From NCBI GenBank assembly GCA_023055505.1, contig JALIRH010000096.1:857001-921000 (forward strand): DNA of 64,000 nt, written 5' to 3'. The notes under the pieces are model-generated. The model made no database searches and was not told the origin of the DNA. It was given only the letters and a program-made list of their open reading frames with translations. Below are positions 37,220-47,187 of this stretch, piece after piece (within the stretch, counting starts at the first letter, position 1; each line of letters opens with the position of its first letter). The DNA comes from Callipepla californica brunnescens. Lineage: Eukaryota > Chordata > Aves > Galliformes > Odontophoridae. The position numbers and the translations under genes were made by a program.

Positions 37220-38620
37220 AGTAGAGAACTCATTTTTACCACAATCCTTACCCTAAGCCTAACACTCACCTTAAACCTAACCCGAACCCTGTACCTAGCC
37301 TGAACCCTAAGCATAACCCTAAACCTATCCCTATTCCTATCCTCAACAGTAACCCAAACCCTAATCCTAACACTGACACTCAACCTAGTTCTAATGCTGT
37401 ATCTAACCTTAGAACTCAAACAAACCCTATCCCTAAGCCTAATCCTAAATCGAATTCTAACCCTTACCTATACACTATCCCTATCCCCAAAACCCTTTTC
37501 CTACACCTAACCCTAACCACAAGACTTACCTTAACCTAACCCTAACACCAATCCCAGGCCTAACCCTAACACTAACCTGAAACCTAATCCTATTCCTAAC
37601 CTTAACCCTAACCAGAGGCCTAACCCTAATCTGACCCTTACACTCAAACTGACCCTGCCCCTAACCCTAAACACACATTGCATCCTAAACCTAAACCTAA
37701 ACCTAAAACTTCCCCTAATGCTAACATGAACACTCAACCTAATCCTAGCTCTAAACACAATCATAAAACTGAGAAAAACTTTTTCCCTAACCCTAATCCT
37801 AAACCTAATCCAAAACCTAAAACAATCCCAAACCCTTTCCCTATCTCTAACCCTAACCCAGAATCTAAACCTAACCCTATTACTAAACCCAATCTTACAC
37901 CTAACCCTATTCCATAACCTAAACTTACCCTAACACTGTATCACTAAATCTTTCCCTAATCGTAACCCTAACCCTAAACATAACCTTACCCTAGTACTAA
38001 AACAAACTTACCCATAACCCTAACCCAAAACCTAACAGAACCCTAGTCCTAACCATAATCCTAACCCTAACTCAAACCCTAAATCTAACACTAATCCTTA
38101 CCCTAAACAGAACTCGAAGCATTTCCCAAATCCTAATTCTAACTCTACCCTAACCCTAACCCAAACTCAGACCCTACCACAAAACCCAAGTGGAAGCCCA
38201 ACCCTAAACCTAACCAAAAGCATCAGATCACCACAACCCTCACCTAAATCTATCCCAAAACATGTTCCTAATATTAAACCAAATCCTAATCCAAACACTA
38301 ACCCTACAACTATTCCTAAACCTTTACTTAACACAAAGCCAAACCCAAGGCCTACCCCTTACCTCACCCTGACACTCAAACTAACCCTACCCCTAACCCT
38401 ACATACAAATCCAATCCTAAGTCTAACCCTAAACTTAACCCTAATGCTACTCCTAACATGAACACTTCACCTACTTCTGTCCCTGACGCTAACACTCAGA
38501 TTATCCCTAACCCTTACCCTAAACCGAAATCTACACCAAAACCTAACCCTTGCCCTAACCCTGACCCTGAAGCTGACCCTAACCCTAGCCTAAACCCTAA
38601 CCCTAACCAGTCGCAGAAAA
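37220..38620 (-). repeat. Degenerate CCCTAA block, right of the ERV
   Basis: This is degenerate C-rich telomeric sequence with landmark phrases of the mega-repeat family. Examples are CCCAAGGCCTACCCCTTACC near 38344 and GCATCAGATCACCACAACCC near 38219. The stretch 37680-37860 closely parallels 30190-30370. It ends at about 38620, where unique sequence begins. No gene is visible. Confidence 0.82.
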
Positions 38621-39353
38621 GGCCTGAATCCATACAGCCTTTTCACTGTGAAAATCTGGGAGAGAAAATCTGGCTTACCATGGAGATCTCAGCTTTAAAG
38701 AAATCTAAAAACAAAACAAAGCATGCAGTTCCCAGATTCCCAGCAACATTTTTCCCCATACTTTCACCACCATAGATTGAGAAGACCATTTGCTGGACTT
38801 ACACAGTGTCAGCAGGGTGAACCACATTTGGTCAGTGCACAACATTAATTACCACTTGCTCCACAGGCACAGGACAGACGGCCTCAGCGGTTAAGCACCC
38901 AGCCACTACAGGGATACACTTTCTGATTCACACTGCTGCAAAACAGCACCCATCTATTGTGCAAGTAGCTGCTGTAAACCGTAACACAGAAACTCTAGCA
39001 GCTACGGAAATCAGGAAAGAAATACTTCAAGAACTAATCAATACTTCTACTCAAAGGACGTATGAATATACTTCAAGTAGACTTCAGCTTCCAGGACCAC
39101 GACATCCCAAGGTCCTGGAACAGAAAAACAACTCCAAATTTAATTCCAGAACTGGATCAAGAAATTAAGTCAGTGAGATCAAGACATTCACCCAGACAGC
39201 CACAGCTCATCAACCTCACCTTCATTTCCACCCAACAGAATAATGCTATGTAAACTACATAGCATAACACGCCCTGCCCCCTTTCTTGCAATATCCTGAA
39301 TATAAAATCCCTTTTCTTTTTTTTTCCGTTATCCAAAATTTACATAGGAATAC
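38621..39353. other. Unique sequence, no gene recognised
   Basis: This non-repetitive sequence lies between the telomeric block and the last recognisable XPO1-like exon. On the minus strand it is probably the remnant of the next intron. I looked for the following XPO1 exon and did not find it. An open stretch of 69 codons at 38959-39168 (plus) has no family resemblance and is probably chance. Confidence 0.55.
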
Positions 39354-42067
39354 CTTCTTGATCATATTTAACGTGCACTCAAAAACAGCATCAAAGATCT
39401 GAGGTATTTCAGCAGCGATGTGCCCACCCAGCTTCTTTACAGCCACAGCCACAGCACCCAGTACTGCAGGCTCTCTAGCAGCTGGAACATTTCTCTGGTA
39501 GTCAATGAGAGCGGCACCCAACAAGGGAGGAACAAAGTTTTCAGCAACCTACATCAAGAGCAAGACATGCTTAGAGCAGTGCAGTTACCCAACAAAGCCT
39601 CACACAGCAGTTGGGAAAGAAGCTAAAAATGAACTTACACGCCCACATGCTTCCCACACACTGTGTTCATCCAGCAGTGCTTGCCTGAGGGCTCTCCTAC
39701 ACCTTCCTGCTTCCCCTTAGGACTGCTCTCAGCTGACACTACCTGAAGCACTCAAAACACAGCTCAGGCCTACCCCTGTATGATCACAGCTTATCATCCT
39801 TCCTGCAGATATTGCAGTTCTGAAGCCAGTTCTTGTGAACAGAACAGTGTTAACTGCACTGCAGCAAAAGAGCAGAGTTCCTCCTGAATGTGTCCTATCA
39901 ACTCTTTGGATGCCATATTTACTTACCATCTGAGGATCGTTGGACCTGCTCACCCAGCCAGAAATCAGTTCTAAACTTTCCCTTTTTACAGTCCTCATCC
40001 TTCTAACCAAGGGCTGCTTGGTTTCCACTTCGCCTGAAAGGTAGCAAAGCTGCACTGAATCTGGGTTAAGATGCGTCAACAAACAGATTCCCCTCAACTC
40101 CTTCCAGAAGATTGAGAATGTTTCATTTTTATACCCAAATGACAAAGAAGGAAGATCTCTCGTTCATATTATGCAGATTAAAACCATTTTCCCATTACTT
40201 CAGCTCCATGGATCCAAGTTGCAATTTAGTATTCCAGTGCTACTGCTGACAGCACACTCTGCCAGTACAACTCAGAAACAATGCTGCAGCTTCTTTTTCA
40301 AGGAAGGGAATGTTCCTTCAGCTCTCAGGATCATGCTTACCTCTGGCTCTCACTGCGTGATGAGAAGAACCAACCTATACAGTGTTCTAAAGCACGCTCC
40401 TGATTTGGTCACAAACATAATTGTTCCAACTTGTCTTTACTACAAGGAGCCTAATTCTTACTTCATTTTCTCACGTCCAAGTCCATGCAAGTCTCGTCAG
40501 TAGAACTTGCCCTAACTGAGTGCACAGCCACACACTCATAACAGTACATCCAAGGAAAACCTCACCAGACTGCAGCCAGGGAAACAAAGGCAGAACTGCT
40601 CCTGCTGCCATCAGAGATAACAACTGTGAGAACACACTCTGAGCCGAGTGCCATCTCAATAGCTGTTGCTCGAGTAAAATCTCACCACTACAAGTCCTAG
40701 CAACTGCTTCCTATTTCTCTCGTTGTGTTTTCTTTTTGTTTTAAGCACCTTCTGGCAATTAGAGCTGCAGAATCAAAAGAATGCATTAAGTTCTGAGAAG
40801 CTACGTCAAGGTGTATTCATTGCATGGGTAAGAAAGTCTGTCAGAACACAGCTCCAATAACCGAGTCACTTCATTCCTCAAGGGATGCTCCAGCAGCACA
40901 TTCTACTTGGATATCACAGACCCAATTTTTTCCAGGTAACAGTGGTTAGGTAACTCGAGTAGCTCCTAATTCCTCCTCAGTGATTACCAGTCTAGTTTGT
41001 GACAAATCTGAGGCGCCTTCACTGAAGTTACACTTCTCTAAGAAAGCTGTTTCAGTAGTAGAATATCACCAAACCAAAACTCTGCCAACGTCCTAGGGTC
41101 TTTTCTTATCTAAAACGATGAAGTCAGAACTTACAACTGTGTCTCCACAAGACTGCTATTAGTCAGCAGTCTCCGGTACCCTTCCTAAACTCACACTTGA
41201 AGAGCTTTCCTCCTTCCGCAATCAGAGTTTCTTTGAACAAAACATCTGGCTAACAAAAACAAGAACCTAAGCAAGCACATTTTCAGGCATTCTCTTGCCC
41301 AAACGCACACACAAAGAAGCAACAAAAACCACCACCACCAACAGACACGCAATGAGATAAGCCCAGCAAATTCACAACCTGATCACGTGCACTGCCCATC
41401 CCGCTGTTAGGAAGGACGTGCAATTTCTTACCGTCAGCCTCAAGAGCTGCAGACATGTTTTCACTTGGGCACTTGGACATATTCAGCATATCTAAATCAA
41501 TTCTTCCCAGCTGAATCACAAAGGGGCGGCCAGCTGCTTTCCATGCCCTTACGCTGCTTTTCAGAATGCTACCAAGCTGCGTAACGGCTTCAGGATCCTT
41601 CAGAACATCAACATTCTGTGGAAAAGAACTGAGCTAACTCCATTCAGTCAATGAAAACGCCATTTATCTTCTAATACAAAAACGGTCACTTTCACGTTTA
41701 GGGTTATCTTACACGCTGTGTTAAAGCATGTTCTGTCAAGTTCTTCAACTGGATTTAAACCAGTCTCAGTTGTTTAGGTCTCCTTCAACACTTCTACTGC
41801 CAGATCAACCATTGCTTTATAAAAGTTCAGCACAGCCAAGTTCACTTCATTCCACAGATAAAAAAAAAATGGAATAACAACAAACATTCAGCACTTATAC
41901 TTTAGTTGAATACACAAAATGTACCGTCTGACTTTTGTTGCCTGCCGAATTCTGCAGTCCTATACTGGATTAGGGAGCAGCATGTGTTTTTCTATCAGAT
42001 GCTCCTGTACAGTCCGGTCTGTCTGCGCCCCAACCACGTATCCTACTGCTCCACAGAACGGATGCAC
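39354..42067 (-). pseudogene. XPO1: XPO1 (exportin-1/CRM1)-like partial gene, four exons with introns
   Basis: Four exons lie in gene order on the minus strand: 42067-41933 (45 codons), 41615-41432 (184 bp), 40033-39927 (107 bp) and 39548-39354 (65 codons). Diagnostic peptides are VGAQTDRTVQEHLIEKHMLL, FVIQLGRIDLDMLN, ISGWVSRSNDPQM and IPQIFDAVFECTLNMI. These match the HEAT-repeat C-terminal half of exportin-1, the nuclear export receptor for leucine-rich signals. Each exon has AG before it and GT after it, and the split Gly codon between exons 2 and 3 rejoins in phase, so this is an unprocessed genomic copy. Exon 1 has an in-frame TAG where vertebrate XPO1 has Trp. The protein differs from XPO1 more than vertebrate orthologues differ from one another. 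Both ends of the gene are missing, and a CR1 fragment lies upstream. Confidence 0.88.
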
Positions 42068-42257
42068 CTGATTGAAAAACAAGAAGTCCAACAGAAAGTT
42101 AAGGAAGACTAACCCAAAATGTACAGCGTTCAGGTAGTAAAAGTTCAAAATGGCTTTCCAATGACTAAATACCCGCTTCCCACCTCAGTTCACAAGATCC
42201 TTCTCCATCCTTTCCTTCCTTACTCCACATTTAAAGCAAGCCTCTGCTCCCCTCCAA

Positions 42258-42761
42258 TACAGGCAGGAAATTAGAAATGCAAAAGCCCAGCTCCAACTTA
42301 GACTGGCTACTGCAGTAAAGCAGAGCAAAAAATCCTTTTACAAATATATTAACAGTAAAAGAACTAAGGAGAATTTCTCTCCTTTACTTGATGCGGCAGG
42401 GAATGGAACCACAGAGGATAAGGAAAAGGCTGAGGTTCTCAATGCCTTCTTCACGTCTCTCTTCAATAGACAGATCAGTTAACTCAGGATACTTTTTGCC
42501 CTGACCTGGAAGTCTGGGACGAAGCGCATCATACACCCCCTGTGATCCTAGCAGAGACAGTCAGAGACCTGCTCCTTTATCTGAACTGCCGCAAGTCCAT
42601 GGGACCAGATGGGATCCAACCAAGGGTGCTGAGGGAGCTGGCAGAGGTGATTGCCAAGCCGCTTTCTGTCATCTATCAGCATTCCTGGTCATCTGGAGAG
42701 GTCCCACAAGATTGGAGGCTTGCCGATGTGACTCCCATCTACAAAAAAGACCGTAAGGAAG
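42258..42761 (+). mobile_element. CR1-type LINE fragment, ORF2 (RT) part
   Basis: This 5'-truncated non-LTR retrotransposon piece lies on the plus strand. The first part (from 42261) reads NAKAQLQLRLATAVKQSKKS, and after a stop and frame change near 42480 the frame resumes at 42542. The second part contains KSMGPDGIQPRVLRELAEVI and GEVPQDWRLADVTPIYKK, the conserved start of the CR1 reverse transcriptase. The element is cut at 42761 by the LTR of the next provirus. CR1 is abundant in birds and other sauropsids, which supports the host assignment. Confidence 0.88.
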
Positions 42762-43022
42762 TGTCATGGTTTTATGATTTTTTGGTACTGGTATTCCACA
42801 TCATGGCATCATGTGGTGCATTGGGAGTCAGGGAGAAAACTACATTCCCCAGAGGACTTGGCAATGCTTTGTATTTTTTCACGTGTTTTCCGCTCAGAGG
42901 GAACAGATAAAAACTCTCTGCGGTCACGGGACATTCTCTCTTTCCTCTAGGATCACTTAGGAGTGGGTGCTCGCTGCCGTCCGCCTTCAGCGTTAGCGCA
43001 AGGCCTTCGGTTTATCAGGCAC

Positions 43023-43063
<41 letters not shown>

Positions 43064-43306
43064 TACTCGTTTTGTTTGATTCATTGGGCTTAATTCCAAA
43101 TTGTATTGCATTATACTGTGTTATTTACTTCCTGATGTCTTATTTAGTAAATTAGCTTTTCCCCCTCAGATCGTTGCCGCTGTTTTGTTTTGGGGCTTAT
43201 CTCCCTTTTTCCCTTTTCCCCTTCCCCTTGTCCGGGGTGTGGGCCTGTGGGTCTCCTTCCTCGGTTGTCGCAGGGCCGGGCTGAACCGGCTCACAAACCC
43301 CTGACA
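42762..43306 (+). repeat. 5' LTR of the ERVL-like provirus
   Basis: This 545-bp segment starts TGTCATGG and ends CCCCTGACA, just before the primer-binding site. The left edge is precise because it breaks the CR1 reading frame. It contains a TATA-like GATAAAAA near 42906 and a CT dinucleotide tract at about 43022-43060. The target duplication cannot be checked, since the other end of the provirus is lost. Confidence 0.78.
43022..43060. repeat. (CT)n microsatellite within the LTR
   Basis: About 19 consecutive CT dinucleotides lie between the TATA-like box and the end of the LTR. It is probably polymorphic in length. Confidence 0.9.
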
Positions 43307-43310
43307 TTTT

Positions 43311-43328
43311 TGGCGCCCAACGTGGGGC
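43311..43328 (+). promoter_or_regulatory. Retroviral primer-binding site, tRNA-Lys1,2 type
   Basis: The sequence TGGCGCCCAACGTGGGGC lies four bases after the LTR end. From established retroviral knowledge this is complementary to the 3' end of tRNA-Lys1,2, the primer of foamy and some other retroviruses. Class III elements are named for Leu priming, so a Lys site on an ERVL-like polymerase is worth noting. Confidence 0.85.
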
Positions 43329-43536
43329 ACAACCAGCTGCCTTAGCCAGGCAGAGACAAACTTTTAGAGTACATCTCTGTCTGTTGTTAACAAGCTTATC
43401 TGTACTGCAAGTGCTGTACAGCAAAACACGACCTTGAAGTCCGGGCGTACTGTCAGTTGTTTTGGGATATCTGTAAACTTCTTTTGGGTACTGCCAGATT
43501 GTTTTAGTACAAGAAAAAAAAAATAATAATAAAAAG

Positions 43537-43953
43537 ATGTCTTTTCTGTTTCTGTTAAAACTGCCCTTACAGGGATTGTACTTCACCGCTTTTTCCCTCT
43601 TAATGCTCAAAACGTACTGGAACTTGGTTAAGTTTGCCATTCTGTTCCATTGGGTCTGGTCCCTGTATGATAAATTAAAAGCAATGATAGAGGAACCTGC
43701 CAGATCCCAGGGCACCCCAGCTAATGGAACAAAGGATAACATGTTAACGAACCATGTGATGTTTGAATGGGTATCCAGGTTCCCCTCTCAGTTTTTTATG
43801 AATTTTCAAGATCACAGCTTAGGGATGGTGTTAATAATTGGGATATTAGTCCTCCTGCATGTAGTAGCACTTTACATCATGTGCAGGAAGCTTCTCCCAG
43901 AAACAGAGAATGTTGAATGGCAGGGAGAGTGGAGAGTTTTAGGAAAGAAATGA
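43537..43953 (+). CDS. Leader ORF of the ERVL-like provirus, membrane-protein-like
   Basis: A 138-codon ATG-initiated frame starts 208 bp after the primer-binding site, before gag. The N-terminus is hydrophobic (residues about 3-43, possibly two segments, including LQGLYFTAFSLLML). A polar stretch (about 44-93) has an Asn-Gly-Thr sequon at residues 63-65. A clear transmembrane segment follows at about 94-116 (LGMVLIIGILVLLHVVALYI), then a short charged tail. Beyond its TGA stop (43951-43953) the same frame stays protein-like to a stop at about 44120. The ancestral ORF may therefore have been longer and may have joined gag, which is in another frame here. I recognise no family. It could be an accessory protein or an unusual N-terminal gag extension. 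Confidence 0.5.
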   Translation: MSFLFLLKLPLQGLYFTAFSLLMLKTYWNLVKFAILFHWVWSLYDKLKAMIEEPARSQGTPANGTKDNMLTNHVMFEWVSRFPSQFFMNFQDHSLGMVLIIGILVLLHVVALYIMCRKLLPETENVEWQGEWRVLGKK

Positions 43954-44117
43954 GAAGGATGGGGACACCCGGTGTCATGGGATTTTTCTCCTGAACAATT
44001 GCAGGATCCTGAGGAGCTAGGCCTGTATCTGAGTAAAGGGTGCTGCGGCTCAGAAAGATCTGAGGTGGAACACTTATTTGGGGCTTGGCCTATGCTTACC
44101 GAGGTTTATATACTATT

Positions 44118-45194
44118 ATGAAGAGAGAGAGTGTCCAAACTGAGGCCCAAACCAAAGAGGAAAACCTCCCGGTCACACCTGACCAGCCAAAGGAAGCACC
44201 AGTATCAAAGTCAGTTGCCCCTGTGGAAGGCAAGAAATGGAAACGTGTGTCCTCGCGCCTAGAACGCAAAGAAGAGGTGCCGAAAGAAGAGGAAGATATA
44301 GGTGAGGGGGTGGCCACAACCCCATCACCATCGAGAAAGGCAACAAAGAAAAGTGAGAGACATGGAGAAGAAAGTGATGATGAAGGTGAAGAGAAAGTTA
44401 AAGTTACGACGTTTCGTTGGCCCGTGAAAATGTCTGAGATCCAAGGCTCAAGAAAGGAGTTTATTCGACGTCCAGATGAGAGTATTGTCACTTGGTTGCT
44501 TCGGTGTTGGGACAACGGGGCCAACAGTGTGTCCCTTGATAGTAACGAAGCTCGCCAACTAGGAAACATTGCCCGAGATCCGGCTGTCGACAGAGGAATC
44601 AGCAGGTATATGGATGGAATCGCCAGCCTCTGGCAACGAATGCTAGTAGCTGTGAGGGAAAGATATCCCTACAAGAGTGACCTGGCACCTAAAGTGAAAA
44701 GATGGAAAACTATTGAGGAAGGCATCCAGTATTTGAGAGAAACAGCTGTGGCGGAAATGCTGTATGATCCCACCTTTGATCCTGACGATCGGGACCATGA
44801 TCCGGAGAAAGTAAGGAGTACACCCGAAATATGTCAGAAGCTTTCAAAGTCAGCACCAGAAAGGTACGCCGGTACACTAGTGACAACGTTCAACAGATAT
44901 GAGGACCAAGACAGAAAACCCCCAGTTTTTGAACTAATTCTTACACTTCAAAACTTCAAACAAAAATTTCCGCCGCCATACGCGTCCATTTCAGCCATAT
45001 CAAAGTTAGAAGGACAAATGGAAGATATACTGGGAAAATTATCCCAACTGATTGATAGGGTTGAATCGGTTGCAGCTATCAGAAGCAAACGCCATCCTGC
45101 TCGAGCAAATGACAGCACTAACTTCACTAACTTCATGTCGCGTGCGGCTTTGTGGAGTTACTTACGTGCAAATGGAGAAGATATGAAGGAATGA
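44118..45194 (+). CDS. gag: Gag-like protein of the ERVL-like provirus
   Basis: The first ATG of a long uninterrupted frame is at 44118; the open frame extends upstream to at least 44085. The N-terminal third is charged and low-complexity (many Glu and Lys). The central part contains KEFIRRPDESIVTWLLRCW and ARQLGNIARDPAVDRGI, consistent with a retroviral capsid. The C-terminal part includes a predicted helical stretch (ISKLEGQMEDILGKLSQLID), possibly a short coiled coil. No CCHC knuckle is seen. Gag would form the particle shell. This is the best-preserved frame of the element. Its position between the leader ORF and the DTGA protease, rather than any strong motif, is the main support. Confidence 0.68.
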   Translation: MKRESVQTEAQTKEENLPVTPDQPKEAPVSKSVAPVEGKKWKRVSSRLERKEEVPKEEEDIGEGVATTPSPSRKATKKSERHGEESDDEGEEKVKVTTFRWPVKMSEIQGSRKEFIRRPDESIVTWLLRCWDNGANSVSLDSNEARQLGNIARDPAVDRGISRYMDGIASLWQRMLVAVRERYPYKSDLAPKVKRWKTIEEGIQYLRETAVAEMLYDPTFDPDDRDHDPEKVRSTPEICQKLSKSAPERYAGTLVTTFNRYEDQDRKPPVFELILTLQNFKQKFPPPYASISAISKLEGQMEDILGKLSQLIDRVESVAAIRSKRHPARANDSTNFTNFMSRAALWSYLRANGEDMKE

Positions 45195-45389
45195 CATCAA
45201 AAACCCACCCCTGCACTGCGAGTACGGGTGAGAGAATTACAACACAGACCAACTACCAGCGAAGTTGTTCCTGTCACTACAGGTAATGAATAGAGGGGCC
45301 CTGCCCTCAGCCAGAGGAGGGAGAGGGATAAGAGAGTGTATTGGACTGTGTGGATTCGGTGGCCTGGCACATCAAACCCACAGAAATAG

Positions 45390-45640
45390 GAGGCACTGGT
45401 GGATACTGGTGCACAATGTACTCTAACGCCTTCAAGTTATAAAGGGGCAGAATTGATTCATCTCTCTGGAGTGACTGGCGGCTTTCAGGAATTGTCTGTG
45501 CTGGAGGCAGAAATAAGCCTCACGGGTAAAGACTGGCAGAAGCATCTTATAGTGATTGGACAGGGGCCCCACGCATACTTGGTATAGACTATCTCAGAAG
45601 GGGGCACTTTAAGGATCCCAAGGGGTAGCGATGGGCTTTT
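45390..45640 (+). pseudogene. pro: Retroviral aspartic protease remnant (DTGA)
   Basis: The active-site box DTGA lies at 45402-45413, preceded by hydrophobic residues as in retroviral proteases. The frame is bounded by a TAG immediately upstream (45387-45389) and a stop at 45585-45587. Protein-like sequence resumes in another frame across about 45580-45640, indicating a small indel. It is located between gag and RT. It cannot give an intact protease as it stands. Confidence 0.72.
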
Positions 45641-46560
45641 GGAATAGCTACTGTGGACACAGATAGCATTAAGCAACTATCTGTTTTACCTGGCCTGTCA
45701 GAAGATCCATCTGTTGTGGGGTTGCTACAAGTGGAGGAGCAACAGGTACCAATTGCTACAAAAACGGTGCACAGACGGCAGTACCGCACCAACAGGGATT
45801 CCTTGCTCCCCATTCATCATCTGATTCGTCAGCTAGAGAGCCAGGGAGTGATCAGCAAAACTCACTCCCCGTTTAACAGCCCCATATGGCCAGTGCGTAA
45901 AGCCAACAGAGAATGGAGGTTGACGGTAGATTACCGTGGCCTGAACGAAGTCACACCTCCACTGAGTGCTGCTGTGCCAGACATGCTTCAACTCCAGTAT
46001 GAACTGGAGTCAAAAGCAGCCAAGTGGTATGCCACCATTGACATTGCTAACGCCTTCTTTTCAATTCCCTTGGCCACAGAATGCAGGCCACAGTTTGCCT
46101 TCACCTGGAGAGGCGTTCAGTACACCTGGAACCGTTTGCCCCAGGGGTGGAAGCACAGCCCAACCATTTGCCATGGGTTGATCCAAACTGCATTGGAACA
46201 GGGTGCTGCTCCTGAGCATCTGCAGTACATCGATGATATTGCTGTATGGGGCAATACAGCAGAGGAAGTTTTTAAGAAAGGAGAGACAATAATACAGATC
46301 CTCCTGCGAGCTGGCTTCGCTATTAAGCGAAGCAAAGTGAAAGGACCTGCACAAGAAATTCAGTTCCTAGGCATAAAGTGGCAAGATGGACATCGTCACA
46401 TCCCAACAGATGGGATTGACAAAATTACTGCCATGTCTCCACCCACCAGTAAGACAGAGAGCCAAGCTTTTCTGGGTGTAGTGGGATTTTGGAGACTGCA
46501 TGTTCCAAACTACAGCCTCATTGTGAGCCCCCTTTATCAGGTGACCTCTGGAAGAAGAAT
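45641..46560 (+). pseudogene. pol: ERVL-like reverse transcriptase, frame-disrupted at its end
   Basis: The open frame covers fingers and palm: HSPFNSPIWPVRKANREWRL, TIDIANAFFSIPL, LPQGWKHSPTICHG and the catalytic YIDD at 46226-46237. The thumb follows (FLGIKWQDG, LGVVGFWRLHVPNYS). All expected catalytic aspartates are readable. At about 46540 the protein-like reading changes frame, so the polymerase is broken between thumb and connection. The frame has no native ATG, as expected for pol expressed from a polyprotein. Confidence 0.85.
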
Positions 46561-47187
46561 GATTTTGTGTGGGGCCCTGAGCAGCAGCAGGCTTTTGAGC
46601 AAATGAAGCAGGAGATAGCCCGTGCCGTGGCCCTGGGGCCAGTGCGGACGGGACAGGATGTAAAGAACATCCTCTACACTGCTGCTGGAAAGGAAGGTCC
46701 CACTTGGAGTTTGTGGCAAAGAGCTTCTGGAGAGACCCGAGGCCGACCCCTTGGTTTCTGGAGTCGAGCATACAGAGGGTCTGAGGAGCGCTACACTCCA
46801 ACTGAGAAGGAGATCTTAGCCGCATATCAGGGGGTTCGAGCTGCTTCTGAAGTAATCGGTACTGAAACGCAGCTCCTTCTGGCACCTCGACTGCCAGTAC
46901 TGAACTGGATGTTTAAAGGAACAGTTCCCTCTACCCATCATGCTACTGATGCCACTTGGAGTAAGTGGATTGCGCTGATTACACAGCGAGCTCGGATGGG
47001 GAACCCCAACCGTTCAGGAATCCTGGAGGTGATCATGGACTGGCCTGAAGGTAAAAAGTTTGGAACAACACCAGCAGAGGAGGTGTCACGTGCTAAAGAA
47101 GCCTCACCATATAATGAACTAACAGAAGATGAAAAGAGATACGCCCTGTTCACAGATGGATTGTGTCGCTTTGTGGGAAAGCCCGAT
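46540..47187 (+). pseudogene. pol: ERVL-like pol: connection and start of RNase H, truncated
   Basis: The second pol frame continues with connection-type sequence (FVWGPEQQQAFEQMKQEI, RPLGFWSRAYRGSEERYTPT) and reaches the first RNase H motif FTDG at 47149-47160. About nine codons later the sequence becomes 11-bp minisatellite. The rest of RNase H, integrase and the 3' LTR are absent. Whether this is a deletion or a recombination junction is not visible. Confidence 0.82.

Larger units (their letters stand above)
42762..47187 (+). mobile_element. Truncated ERVL-like (class III) provirus
   Basis: The order on the plus strand is LTR (42762-43306), primer-binding site, leader ORF, gag, protease, RT and the start of RNase H. 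The RT has YIDD, and the downstream sequence (KVKGPAQEIQFLGIKW, GVVGFWRLHVPNYS) is of the ERVL kind. The provirus is inserted in a CR1 element and ends at about 47187 inside RNase H, where 11-bp minisatellite begins. Integrase and the 3' LTR are missing. Stops and frame changes occur in the leader region, protease and pol. Gag is the longest intact frame. Confidence 0.86.

Noticed and set aside
38959..39168. Plus-strand ORF of 69 codons in the unique region
   Set aside because: It has no recognisable motif, lies opposite a probable XPO1 intron remnant, and its length is compatible with chance.
40034..41431. Several ORFs of 60-138 codons between the XPO1-like exons
   Set aside because: They fall in the intron bounded by good splice sites. 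Where they overlap exons they merely read through the boundaries.
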